64,000 nt of DNA from Rotaria sp. Silwood1. Taxonomy: Eukaryota; Rotifera; Eurotatoria; Philodinida; Philodinidae. The stretch spans positions 192,214-256,213 of the forward strand of contig CAJNOP010000020.1 of the NCBI GenBank assembly GCA_905250075.1, given 5' to 3'. The stretch's first letter is position 1, and each line of letters opens with the position of its first letter. The notes under the pieces are model-generated. The model was not told the DNA's origin. It worked only from the letters and a program-made list of their open reading frames with translations, and ran no database searches. The translations under genes and the position numbers were made by a program. Below are positions 24,260-38,300 of the stretch, piece by piece.

Positions 24260-27200
24260 TTTTATTATTCCCATAGTGATTTGAATTATTTTTTTAAGTA
24301 CTTTTACGTACTTTAACATATGCCATATGTTTTTGTTTTAAATGCTTGATGGATTTAGTTTTTTTGCAAGATCATCAATAAATATAATAATATACGTATT
24401 TATGTATGTTATTTAATTAAATATATATTCTTTTATTTTATTTGAATTTCGCGGAAAAATTTCAGAAGGAATATGAAGATTTTTAATCATAGTAATATAA
24501 CTCATAATAAACTTGATGTCAACTTGTGAACATTGTTTGCTTTGAACTTCAAAGGATTATTTAATTATCATGAATATGTGAAAGAAAGAATGTGTTCTTT
24601 TTCTTCTAGTTGAGTTTTATTATCAAAGATACATATTTCTTTAAATCTTAAATTTTTATTGCATACAATTTGGAAAAAAAAGAGTATTAATCATTTGTTT
24701 TTATTGTAAGATTGAGTCATTGCTAATTATTAATTTAATTGTCGATATTAATGTTAGAAGTTAACAAAATCAAGTTTATTAATAGAGACTGTCTATACAT
24801 GTCGTGTTTTTCTTAATTAAAATATTTGCTTTCGGAATATTTTTCTTTTATAATTATGTGTCATTATTGAATGTTAAAAATAACAAATAAAGATGAGATG
24901 TACTTAAAAGGAATTTTCTACATACATACATACGTGATTGAGGATAAAGCATGTCTGTGTAATATACAAAATCTAACTAAATATATATATATTTAGCATA
25001 CGTATTCAATATTAGCAGACACAAAAAAAATATATATACATAAATCATGACTTTAATGTGTCTTCTATTATTGTGTCCATATTGAACTCTTTCATGATAG
25101 ATTAAAAATTTTCTGACAAATTTGTGAAAAGAAAAAAAATTGTTATATATAACTTGGATTACAATTTCGAAGTTATAGAAATTAGAAGATGAAAATTTTA
25201 TTGATTCTAATTTTGGTAGTGAGATAACCACGAGATAGCAGGTGAAAGGAAAGTGCTATACAGCCTTGAAGGTAATTCATGTAATATAGTGTCAATGATA
25301 ATAGCTATTACGTTTTTCTTTGTTTTGGTCGTAGGGCGATGTATGGTTTATCCCACGCTTGGTTATTTCACTAATTTTTTGAGATCGTCGCAATCAATAG
25401 TAAAAAGAAAACATAAATCAAATCTAAGATTTTCTTAAATTCATAATGTAGAGTATATTTACTTAAATATAATGTGTATGTATGTTAAGGTACGAAATTC
25501 GTTGCATAAATACAAATTACATATTTTTCCTATCTAGAAAATCTTTCTATTTAATATCACCATTTTACTCTTTGTTCTGTTTAAACTATTTATAACCGAC
25601 AATGTTTTTTTTACATGCATTTAATCGCAGTAGTTTTATCTGCGCAAATTGTCAACGACATTTTTACTTGACTTTTTTTTACTATGAAGTTAAGGTTTAG
25701 TTTTCTGAGGTTTATTAGAAAATAAATTCTTTACATTACAGTCAATCTTACTCGTTCTTCTATGACAAATCATTTAAGATTATAAGACTTTTAGGAAAAA
25801 AAACGGAAGAAAAGTTCAACTGAAAATAGGCCTAAAAAGACGGTCTCATTAAGATCTGTTGACTTTTTATTTTCTGTATAATTCAAAGTTCATAGTGAAT
25901 AGATCCTATTCTACATTATTAACTAATTAAAATGTGCTTGATGAAGTCAAAAGACTTTTTTTCTCTAAACTATTTCAATTTAGAATTCTATTAACATTAT
26001 TTTTAAAATATAATGAATTTTTAGTGATGAAGTTTTTGTTTTTCATTGTATTCGAATTGAAAGATTATTGTTTGAAATAAATGTACGGATAATCTAAACT
26101 CACAGAAAAATGATTAGTTCAATATTTAGTTCAATATATGATTTGATCGATATATCAAACAAGAGAATAAACATATCGATTATCTCGATTGATCAATACA
26201 TCATTGATTGATTGATAACTTTGGTTTGTCTGAATCATCGATTATAAGTTGCCGAGATTCTTATGTGAACAAGTCAAATTTCATATCATTCAAGTAAATA
26301 TTAGATAGATCTTTATTACTATTCTTATGAAATATGGTTAATAGAATTTTTTTTTTGGATTTGTTATCTGACACTGATGACGACAAGTGTATTCTAACAT
26401 ATTGGTCATATGATTGAGTTTAACATAAGCTGTTTGTATAGTATTCTGATGAGTATAGAAGACCGATGTAATATTTACCTAGGAATACATAAAAAAAAAT
26501 ATAACAGGCAATGAAAACTATAATTTAAATATGACTTTGAAATGATAAATAATTCTTCAGAAAGAAAAAAAGAACAAACTATTTCTTCTATCATCTATAC
26601 TGATCTACTTTCATAAATTAGTGAATGAAATTCAATCATATATCAATGTCGAAAACAAATCTACAATCGCTATATATTCAAGTTTGTTTAAAATCATCAT
26701 AATTAATATTTCTTTGTCTGATAACATGATTTGTTAAACGAGTGTTTGTTCTTCTTTTTTTTTGTATAAACATTCCGTATATTTGTTCTTCAAGAAATAT
26801 GTCATTGACAATTCTATTGACATTTATCCGTAATAAGATTTTATTGAATTCAAGGTGTCATACAAGGTTAATGTCTAACATGGCTATCATTGATTTCGAT
26901 ATCGAAAGAATCAATGAAATTTATGGCATCATTTGACGTCTGTTTATTTATTTACTTTATTAGTAAAATATTTGTAATAAAATGTTCGGTATATCATGAC
27001 AAATATGGGTGCATGTACCCGCCATATGTTACGAAGATTTTTATTTTTCCAGAAAAAAATCATTCTTTTTAATGATAAAAAATTTTATATTCAGTTGCTT
27101 TTAAAGAATTCTAAATATATCTTTTAACCTATTAAGGAAAATTTTTTCCCGAACTTTTCCTGATTTTGTTTTCTTCACTATATCCTTAAAAGAAAATCAA

Positions 27201-28300
27201 TAATAACAAAAAAAAATTATCTTTATATTTTTGTTTACACAATTACATGTTTAAAATATAGTATTCTATTAATGTCTGATGTATCTATCTACTATTTATA
27301 TTTCAAGCCAAGGTCGTACTATGAATTGTTCTTTGATCAATATTTGATTGATGTTATAATCAGACGAATTTTGTATAGTGCATTTTCATGATTAATTAGA
27401 CTGATTTTGATGTAAGATTTCATTTATATAATGAAAACTCTCTGAACTATTGGCAACAAAAATAACGTTTAGAACTCATCATAAATTCTTTTTATCTTTA
27501 TAATATTAAATTAGATCATTTAAATAAGAAAAAAAACAAAAAAACTCAGTAAACGGTTGCGTAATTCTTAATAGATATCTTTAAACATTCAAAGACAAAA
27601 TAATAAGATCAATAAGTTAATGACAGATATTATTATCATTATTATTATCGTTAAATACTTATATTTATTGTATATTAATTCATTTATATATTGTATTCTG
27701 CGTTTGTTAAATAACTTAATGTCATAATCATTATATGTTTGAAAATAGTTTGTCATATTGACATTTGTTCTCTCGTTTTCTGTTATTACCATTGCTCATT
27801 AAAGAGAACATATACAACAAGAAAACTAATCATTATTTCGAGGTCAAAGCAGATGCAATTGTCATTCAAATCTAAACTATCTAACAGCAATATTTATATA
27901 TAAACCGCATGTTCATTTTTTTATTATTATTATTGTTATCATCATTATTGAATCTAAATTGAACATAGATTAAATCTTTTCTTTTCTTTTTTTCTATGAG
28001 AAAGTAATATTTCAAAATGATTGAAATGTTTTTAATAAGTTTTTTTTGTTTCTTATAAATTAATTCAAACCTTATGAAAACAATAAGAGTCATCTGATGA
28101 TTAGTCGTCTATTCATCTTATGGACAATGTGTATCGTTCATATATGTCTACACGCAATGTCCAGGAGATATAGTTGTACTCTTTATTATTATTATTGTTA
28201 AGAAATTTCCTGTATTTAAGCTTCGTCTATCATAATCATGATCATTCTCATTAGTTAAATCTAACGTATATCTTGTACGGATAATTATAAATATATAAAC
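24260..28300. other. Intergenic AT-rich spacer
   Basis: About 4 kb with no supportable gene or element boundary. Local short palindromic runs of GATCGAT/ATCGAT-like sequence occur at about 26150-26230. Open frames here translate to Ile/Phe/Lys-rich peptides and were rejected. Confidence 0.55.
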
Positions 28301-31300
28301 AAAAAGTCAAAGAGAAACAAATCTAATCAATCGGTTTTTTTTCTCTTGTGCTCTCTTTTGTCCTTGATACTATAGTACGTGAATGTCTCATGATAGTAAC
28401 AATGTTGTTATTATCGCTTTGCATGTCGCTCAAGAGATATTGTCGACGATAGTAATGATTGTTTCTCCTGAAAACTCTATTGAGATCTAGATGAAGAAGG
28501 AGAAACTTATGTAAAATTACACACGCGGAACCCGACGAGTCTCTTGAGATAGAAAGAAAAAGATTGATGAAAAAAAGAAAAAAGTTCTTTTTCGATTTTC
28601 AATTGAACCATGACCATGTCTGAAAATAATGTTGATAACAACAGATTACATCATCATCATCAAGATCGATTGTACTTGAGAGATAGAGAAAAGAAGTAGA
28701 GGAGAGAAAGAAGAAGAAGAAGAAGAATTGTAATATTCTTTTTTTTTCTCATTTTCGCACTTCTATTCTAATTGAACATACATACGACTCACTCGTGTCA
28801 TAACTATCAACAAGCAAATTGAGATGAAGAACAAATAAGATTGACATAAACAACAATTGTGAAATCTTATCTTCATCGTCTTTTCTAATAACAACAACAT
28901 CATCATCATCATCATCATCATCAGCCCCAGGGTTTATATATACTGTGAGTAGGAATAGAACATGTTGATTTGTTAATATAAACATGAATAGAATGTTGGC
29001 TGATGTCATTTTGCTCGATTTCATCGTTTCTTCTTCTTCTTTTTTATTTTTATGGTTGTAACAGCAGTGTTCAGCTGTTGTCATTTTTTATTGTTTGTTA
29101 TGTATAATGAATATATATGAGACTGAGACATACCAATTTAAACGTTGAAGAGTATATTCTATGCAACAAGAAAAAAGAATTGTTTTTTTTGTTCAAGAGC
29201 AAACACATAAGATGTTCATTGATGAAATCGATTTATGATGACAACATACATCGTAATCAGATGGAAATCGGGTCCATTAATTGAACTTTTTCAACTGTGT
29301 CGCCCGACAGCTCTAGCAAGCAAGGAGACTAATCTAATTTTCTTATATATTTCTATGTTGTTCAGAAGATAGGGAGTGGTCAACGGAAGTCGTTGATTCT
29401 AATTTCATTTCTTTTTTGTTATTTTCTCTCTTAGGTCACGTCAAATAGATGATATCGAGTATGTTGTTTTTTCTTGTCATTCAACTTAAACAGAGACAGC
29501 CGTCATGACTTGAAGAGTTATTGTGAATAGTAAGAGTTACTACTAGGGACGAAAGAATGAGACAAAATTGTTGTATTGCTTTTGTTTTGACTATTGAATA
29601 TATTCAATGAGCGTGCATTGAGGTAATCTTCTCGTTAAGACGATAGATTGCGTAATCATATGCTTACAAAGTAATCATTATTACTGCTTCTGTTTCTGAT
29701 GCTGAACATAGGAGACCAATAATAGACTTGTCATCTTCTCTTACATACACACACATACAATGATCTTGATTGAATATCGACAACAGACACAACTCAAACA
29801 GAGCATAAGCAAATGATTGTTTCATGTGTATAGAATAGAGAGAAGAAATTAGGCGAACAAGACCGAGGTCATAATATACAATATTTATTAGAATATATAT
29901 TCTTCAACATATGTCGTCAATAATCAGGTAAAATTAATGTTTTCTATAGTAATAAGATGATATTATATACTCAAATTTATACTTCATTGATATAACTATT
30001 AAATATGTCTATAAATGCAAATACATTTTCTATCTTGTTTTATTGATTTGATTAGCCGCTGTAACACACGAGACAAACGATTGTGTGTGTATATGAATAG
30101 TGAATTGTATTATGAGTAAAAAATAGAGTCGAAGAAGAAGAAAAAAAATTGTATGCTACATCTTCGAGAATAAAATTGTCATCTATACATTTTTTTTTAA
30201 GGGTTCAAATATAATCACATTTTAATCGAATATACATAAAAAGACGAGAGGAAGAAAAGCGAGAGAGAGAAAGAAAGTACGTAAGTTTCTAATTGAACTC
30301 TTCATCATTCTATCGCGTGTAAAACTATGAGTACCATATAGAATGTGAAGATGTTCTTCTTCGTACACACCTTTTGTTTCTTCCGCTCGAGCAATATGAT
30401 TATATATATATAGTTGTGAATAGTCAATAAAAGGCAAATAAAAACTAAGAATGAGGTAGTTTCTTGACTATAGTCAATTGCCATTCAATTTCAATGATAA
30501 TAATTTAGAATCCCCAAGGCAATCGTGTACTATTGCTATATTCAATTCAACAAAATGGTTACAAGATGATATTGATTAATTTTTAATTTCTATCAGTGTT
30601 TCTTTTTCAGTGTTTCTTTTTCTCTTTTTTTTTTTTTACTCTCGCTAGTCGTATGAGTATATTATTATTATTTATGGATGATCGCTAGTGACCAGAAAGA
30701 ATGAAACAACAAAAAGAGAGAGAGAGAGAGAACAAAGGTGCACGACATATTGTGTCGATTGACCTCTTTTTTTTTTCTTTTTTTTAAGCTCGAGGCAAGT
30801 ATGTTACAAAATGCTGAGAATCATGAACAGACATTTGAGTCTTCTATTGAGGTAAGTCAAATGTTTAAAATAACTGATGACATCATTGTTCATTATTCTT
30901 TCTCAGATAAGAAATATCTTCTATATCTTTTCCATATTGACAAGGACATCCACTTGGACATGACAGCTGTAAATAGATGAGAGATAATGAAAAGATTCTT
31001 CTTCTTCTACTACTTGTTCTTTTTATTTTATTTGATTATAATACTTTAACATAGAAACACGGAAAGAAAAAAAAAAAAAAAGAAGAAAAAAAAAACTTAA
31101 TGAAAGGCAAACAACATCAAATTCTCGATTTTCTCTTTGTCAGCTATTTGATTGATCACATCCATGCGACATACAAACGAACATCTGTCAGTACTGACCG
31201 ACGAAGTATTTGTTTATTTATTTTCTTTTTTTTTTTTTTTCTTTATTTCTTTGATTAGTAGGAAAAAGCGAAGAGAGTATGTGTGTATGTGAGTGAAAGA

Positions 31301-32297
31301 ACGAGAGCAGGTGCTAGTGTCTTGAACATCATTCATATAAGTGATAGAGAGAGAAAGTTGATTTTTTCAACAAACGAATAGTAAGTGCTACCGTACGAGT
31401 TCCATTATCATTATGTCTACGTATGGTGTAGTATGAATAAACATAAAACACTTTGTATATTATGGACGAGACAGTCAAACATATAGGGGTATGTATAGAT
31501 CATATAAAGAAGCCTCAAGCCAATTTGCTTGAGTGACAATGAACTGTTCAGTAGTAGGGATGGTATTGGATGCAATTACACGAAAGAAGATACGAGAAAT
31601 GATGCTTGCATCGGCGGCATCTTGTTTTATGATGAGAAAAAGACACAGAGAGAGAGAAAAATTGATTAAAATTGTGTGAGTATTTGTAGACTCTATTGGT
31701 CTTAATATAATACATATCGTAACAACATTTTCTACTGTAGTTCATCATTCTATATATTTTTTTTAATCGAAATAAAGATATGTACATTAGTAAAATGTCA
31801 TTTTCACTAGTAAAATGAAAAAAAAGCCTTACAATATCTTGGTTTCGTTTTTTTTTTCTTCTTTCTTTCATTCATAAGATACATTTCACTACTATGTATT
31901 GTTTTGCCTTGTTCGTATCATTTTTTTATGAATGAAAAGAAAAGAAAAAAAAAAAGAGATAAACACAAGTGAACAAAGATACTTAATACTAAAGGGCATT
32001 TGATCAGATGTTTTTAATGTTCATGACATAGTTCATTCTATAGATTGCTTTCTTTTAATAGTTCTATCTCATATTACAATTGACTCGAATGACTTGTCAT
32101 AGTTTCGATTTAGTTAGACAAGATATTTCCTGAAGCGTGTATTCATATTTTAAACAATAGTTCTTTTCTTGTATTTCGATGTAACTCAATCATTAAAATG
32201 ATAGACAAACATGTCTTTTAGACTATATCCGGATAGAAAGACAGTATAATTGACATCACTTTTTCATTCTTCCGTTCTAGAATGACGATCTAATGGT
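28301..32297. other. Upstream region of the cadherin gene, purine/GA-rich tracts
   Basis: About 4 kb directly upstream of the protocadherin-like gene. Its texture differs from other spacers: it is less AT-rich, with many GA/AG runs (about 28690-28725, 30240-30275, 30713-30731, 31643-31660) and a CAT/GAT trinucleotide run at about 28896-28922. The latter is translated as a poly-Asp stretch in a spurious minus-strand frame. No acceptor-linked 5' exon was found. It could hold the promoter, 5' UTR exons or regulatory DNA. Confidence 0.4.
30713..30731. repeat. (GA)n microsatellite
   Basis: An uninterrupted GA run upstream of the cadherin gene. A second one lies inside its first intron at about 33642-33660. 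Confidence 0.75.
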
Positions 32298-32345
32298 ATG
32301 ATCAGATTTTTTTTTCATATATATATATATTTCTATCATCATGCC

Positions 32346-35300
32346 ATGCATTCATCTATATTTATACTATTAATATTAATAATGTTTTCCTGTTGTTATT
32401 GTCAACAACAAGATGATCATTTTATAATACGTACAATGGAAAAATTACCTGTACACACTGAAGTTGTTAATTTAAGACGTTTATTATTTTCAAAAAATTT
32501 CTCTGATAATATCAATGTTGATTTTACTCTTGTTAAACGTGATGAATTTCCTTATATGTATTTTTTAATAAATCATTCATCACGTGGTATATTAACAATA
32601 CGTAAAGAAATTGATCGTGATGAATTATGTCGTTTACGTCGTTGTCGTTGTGATACATGGTGTGATTTAGAACTTGAAATAATTATAAATAGTGAAAAAT
32701 TTAATATTGAATTAATAACAATACGTATTATTGATCGTAATGATCATAAACCAATATTTTTAAATAATTATATTAATTTAACTATTGTTGAAAATGCACA
32801 AATTGGTCAAATGATTAAATTAGAAGCAGCTATTGATTATGATCAAGGAAAAAATAGTATTATTGGTATGTTATTAGATATTGAGGGTTGTTGTTTTTGT
32901 TTTAAAGTATTCTTTTATTAGATAAAAAATGGACTTTTGAATATTTCTCAGTGACCTTTTATTATAAAGGAAGATTTTTGTTTTGATCATTCAGAATTTA
33001 AAACTACTATTAAAATTCGGGCTTTTTTTTAAATCAAGCTTTTTGAATGATTTTATTAATTTGTCTTCTAGTTAAAATCAACTGTCAATCTGAAACTAGT
33101 TCTAGCTAAATTTTCAAAATGATTGAAGACTGAACTAAATAAAAATTGGCACAGTTCCTTTGAAGCTTTGTATATATCACCTAGTATGATAATTATTACG
33201 TTATCCTGTCTTCTATTGATGAGACAGTACATTGTCTAGCTTATCACTAGTGACGCAGCTAATATGATCATCTTTAGTATTCTTGCACTTTTGCTTCCAT
33301 AGAAGAGCATGTTGTCTTGTTTTGAAAAACATACTATAAGGGTACATCAAGATGTGCAATATCAATGAAAATACTGAAATGTCGACTACACTGGATCGGT
33401 ATTCACTAAAGCATTGATGCCTTGATACATTATGGATATGTTAGGTAAATCAGCGAACAATTTATTGAAACAATACATCACTATGGATAGTGTTTCTTAA
33501 TACGAAAGATGCATACATACACAAAATTTCAAAAGCATTGCACCAATTTCTTTCTCATTCATGAACAATATTAATTAAGTTTTCAATTCGTTTGAAGATT
33601 TCAGGTGATCGTGCTTCGAACTTATAATTGGTTTTAATTGAAAGAGAGAGAGAGAGAGAGTCACCAGCAAATTCCCATGCAAAAATCTGGATAAGAAAAG
33701 AATTTTTTAAAGAAACGTTTTTCTTTTTTTTTGAATCTATTCGTTTCATCGAATTTAAACAAGAAAATATGTTGTTTCATATTGAAATGAAAATTTTTCG
33801 AGAATTGAACATTTGTTTATAGACTATTTATTCTATTCGAATAAAATATTCAAAAAATATTTTATTGCTATTTCAAGGTTATTCTCTGGTATCATCAACA
33901 TCACTTCCATTTTCTCTTCATTATAATTTAATACGTGGTGATTTATCACTTGTTGTCGAAGAAAAACTTGATCGAGAATTAATATCATCATATATATTTG
34001 ATATAATTGCTGTTGATGGTGATAATCAAACAGGTTTATTACATGTTTTTGTTATAATTGATGATATTAATGATTCACCACCAAAATTTGAACAATCAAT
34101 TTATATAATAAATAATATAAGTGAAACAATATCAATTGATTCAATTATTTGTCGTGTACATGCAATAGATGATGATGAAGGTGTTAATGGAGAAATAAAT
34201 TATTATTTAATTAGTCATGATGATTGTTTTCATATTGATCCAATCACAGGTGATATACGTGTTCGATGTTTATTAGATTATGAAACACAAACAATATATC
34301 GATTAGAAATTGAAGCAAGAGATAGAGGTGAAGGTTATAAAACAGATTTTTGCACGTAAGTTTTTTTTTCTTTTCTTGTATTAAAATCAAATTATAAATT
34401 GTATATAAAACAAAGATTCTTTTTCAATTATATTAATAATTGAAAATATAATTTTTACATACAATAAATTTTTTAGGATTCATATGTCTTTGCATAATGA
34501 GAAGCTGACAAAAACTAACTAATTGTATATCAGAGTTGGCCACGCTAAGATTCTATCTGTCATGTTTTTTTCTTTTCTTCCAAGTTTTAAAATAGAAAGT
34601 TTGATATGATAAGTTTGTTGATGGTTCATTTATTTATTTTGATGTGCACGGCTAAATTTTTTGATCTCGGTTCCGATATAGAGAAAAATATATTACAGAA
34701 TTTATTGACATATTACATTTAACAAATATCTTTCAATATTTATTTTGTGATTTGTTTAGTCGACGACTAACATTTTTGTACGGACCATGTCTCTGAAATC
34801 ATGTTGTAATTGATATGATTTATAAGATAATTCGTTTAAGTTCATAGAATATTTAAGTATAATCTTTAGTTCCGGTTGGGATAAGTTTATTCTCGTAGTT
34901 CCGGTGCCGCATATTTCGGGTTTCGATAAGTTATTGTTCGCAACTTGTAATCTATTATTATTAGTATTTGACATAAATTTTGAACTAATTCTGATTGTTA
35001 CTTAAATCATTGAAATATAATAGAACTAGATTTGTCCTCTTCAACTAGTTCATTAAATACATTTATAGAAAAAAAAAAAAAAAAGCAATTTTAAATAAAC
35101 ATTTCATGTAGACAAGTTATTTCAGTAAACCTATTATCATAGAATTAATATGTAAAAATAATATCTTGATTGATGTAGATTAAAACTATATTATAAAATC
35201 AATATAAGCTCTCTATTGAAAATATTTCATGAATAAATTCATTCGTGTTTTTTTTTTGTTAAAATTTAGAGTATTAATTCATATATTAGATGAAAATGAT

Positions 35301-38300
35301 AATACTCCAATAATTGATATCTATCCACATGATATTGAACTTGATACAAATTCAATAAAACTTTATTTAAATGAATCATTACCAATAAATTCTCTTATAT
35401 TATCAATATCAATAATTGATCGTGATTCAGGTGATAATGGACGTGTAACATGGAAACTTAATGAATCATCTTTAATACCATTTGAATTAATACGTTTAAC
35501 TGAAAATACAGGTGAATTACGTACAAAAAATTTTCTTGATTATGAATATATATCAGAATATAATTTAATACTTGAAGCACATGATCATGGACGACCATTA
35601 TCAAAATTAACATATTTAAATATATTTATTATAATTATAGATGAAAATGATAATAAACCAAAATTTCAAGATAATCATATGATAGCAACAATAAATGAAC
35701 ATGTTAAATTTAATAATCCTTATGGTTATGAAATATTTCATCTTCATGCATATGATTATGATCAAGGTCTTAATGGAGAAATAATTTATTCAATAATTAA
35801 TAATAATGAAAAAATTTTTCAAATTGATTCAAATACAGGTATTATACGAGCTATGATAGAATTTGATCGAAGTCAACAAGATACATATATTATACAAGTT
35901 GAAGCACGAGATAAAGGTATAAAATGAGATTTTATAAGTTAGTTTTTCATTATAATATGAAATATGAAGAAAGAATAACTCTGCGTTGCAGCAATTGTGC
36001 AACACAAGATGCTGCATTATGACAGATTCAATAGCCTGATACTTTTCCTACGAGTAGTACTAGTTGAAATTCTCATATACACTAATCACAAAAGCCAGAG
36101 TGTGTCAAAACGTAGTCGGTATAATATCATAGAAGGGATACAAGACAAATGTCGAGCAACGTAGTTACTTAGTCACGGCGACTCGAGCACTAAATAAAAC
36201 GAACGGAAGCAACTGAACTATATCTTTCATGAATGTTCCGACTAGTTTTTTGTTTTTTTGGAACTCGACCCATCTTTAACTTGACCCTTTGAGATGTGTG
36301 TTTATTGTTCATTTATACTCTCAATTCGAAATAGTTGAGCATCTTCTGATTTCGTTCCGTATTTGTAAAACAAAGTATGAATAACAAGTGAAAACATGAA
36401 TACAGAATATAATGATTGGATCCGTCTGTATGTTATGGAATAGCTTGTAAATGTGAATTAAAGATAGTCATCTCACGAGATATGAGTACTATAATCTCAA
36501 AGATTAATCAGGGTTCAAATTGGGAATCGACTAATATCGATACAAACTCAATTGGGAAAGAATTAGAATAGAACAATCTATCTTAATGGTCAATTAGAGA
36601 CGAATTATGGGATAGACTCTTTTATAAACGAGATACTATTGAAAGATAAATCTAATTAACAAAACACTCATCTTTAGTCTATTGTCCGAAAAAAATTAGT
36701 GTTAGATTATATTTTCTATGTTTGTTTTCTTCTTAATGGATTCTATCAAATATTGACATGTAAATAAAACAATCTGAAAAATCACAAACATCATTTTTTT
36801 TGGGGGGGGGGGGGGGGGTATTAATTAATTATTCATGATAAATTTCATCCGTTAAATCTGTACATCATCTTTTAACAGCTGACTTCTGTCTGTATTCTTA
36901 AATTTTAAAAAAATACTCCAAATTAAATTAGAAAGTATTAACAATCAGATATTTTCAATAACTGATTTTTGTTATCAATTTAAAATAAAGAAAGAAAAAA
37001 ATTTAGCTTCTTCCTTCTTGCTTTCAAATATAAATTTAATCTATTTATTATTATTAACAATTATTATTTTATTTTTTGTTTTTAAAAATTCGTCTTTAGG
37101 TACACCATCATTATCATCTCGAGGAACAATAACATTTAGAGTTATTAGCCAAAATGAATATTCTCCTGTATGTAATATTAATAATTCTAATAATATATCA
37201 TGGTCGATTGTGGAAAATAGCGCATATGGAACAATTATTGGTATAATATCATGTTATGATGATGATAAAGATGAACCAAATGGAGAGATTAGTGTTTATT
37301 CACAATGGTTTCCCGATGAAAAAATTATCTATCACAATAAATATATGATTCCATTTGAAATCATAACTAGAAAAAGTAACACTTCTGAAGTAATACTATA
37401 CGAAAACTTTCTTAGAGGAAAAAAAATACCCATGTCTAATGTAATTTTTTTTTTGTTTTTTGAAAATTTTTAGTCAACAATATTTATTATTCTATCTGTA
37501 AATGGTTCAATTGATCGTGAAATTATTCCATTCTATAAATTACGTCTTACTATATCTGATCATGGAAATCCTCCACAATCAATAAATATTTTAATATCAA
37601 TTGAAATTCTTGATGAAAATGATCATTGTCCACAATTACATATTGAATCATCATTTATAATGATTAATCGTGATATCATACAAAAATATTTTTTAATTAA
37701 TTTAATTGCATATGATAATGATACTCATTTAAATGGTAATATTACATTTGAATTATTATCATTATCATCATCAATATCATCATCATATATTAATTTATAT
37801 TCTAATGGTACATTAAGTGTTCAAACAGATTCAAATTTAATTAAAAATGATTCATTAATATTATTACATATTCAAATACGTGATCATGGTCAACCAAAAC
37901 CATGTCGTATTGTTGAAACATTACGTTTATTTATTGGTTCAAATAAAACTAATTGGTTAAATATTGTTAAAAATAATAATTATGATAGTAGATCATTAGT
38001 AAGTTTTTCTAGAAAAATAAAAATTTTCAATTGTACATCATTTGAATAATCTTAAGAATTCGATGATATTGATTTTAATGAATGCTTAAGAGGAGTTTTT
38101 CTCTATCTTTCGATATAATACATTCAATCGAGCTGAAACTTGCTTTTTTTACCAGTGTTAGAAATTGTTTCGAATACCTACTTTGTTTTGTTTTGAAAAA
38201 TATTGATCCATTGATTTTTAACAGATTTTTTTAATGGAATACAAATAGGGACGAGTTTTAGTCGTTGTAATTTAAATATTTCCTAGAACGAAGTGTTAAG

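Noticed and set aside
28749-29084. Minus-strand 111-residue frame with a poly-Asp run
   Set aside because: The Asp run is a translated CAT/GAT trinucleotide repeat and the rest is low complexity. There is no splice context or domain.
34756-34974. 72-residue minus-strand frame in a cadherin intron
   Set aside because: It is better in composition than most spacer frames, but has no domain, no partner exons and no similarity I can name. It is left as a possible inserted fragment.
36500-36540. GGTTCAAATTGGGAATCGA-like sequence resembling a tRNA T-loop
   Set aside because: No acceptor stem, D-arm or anticodon arm could be paired around it.
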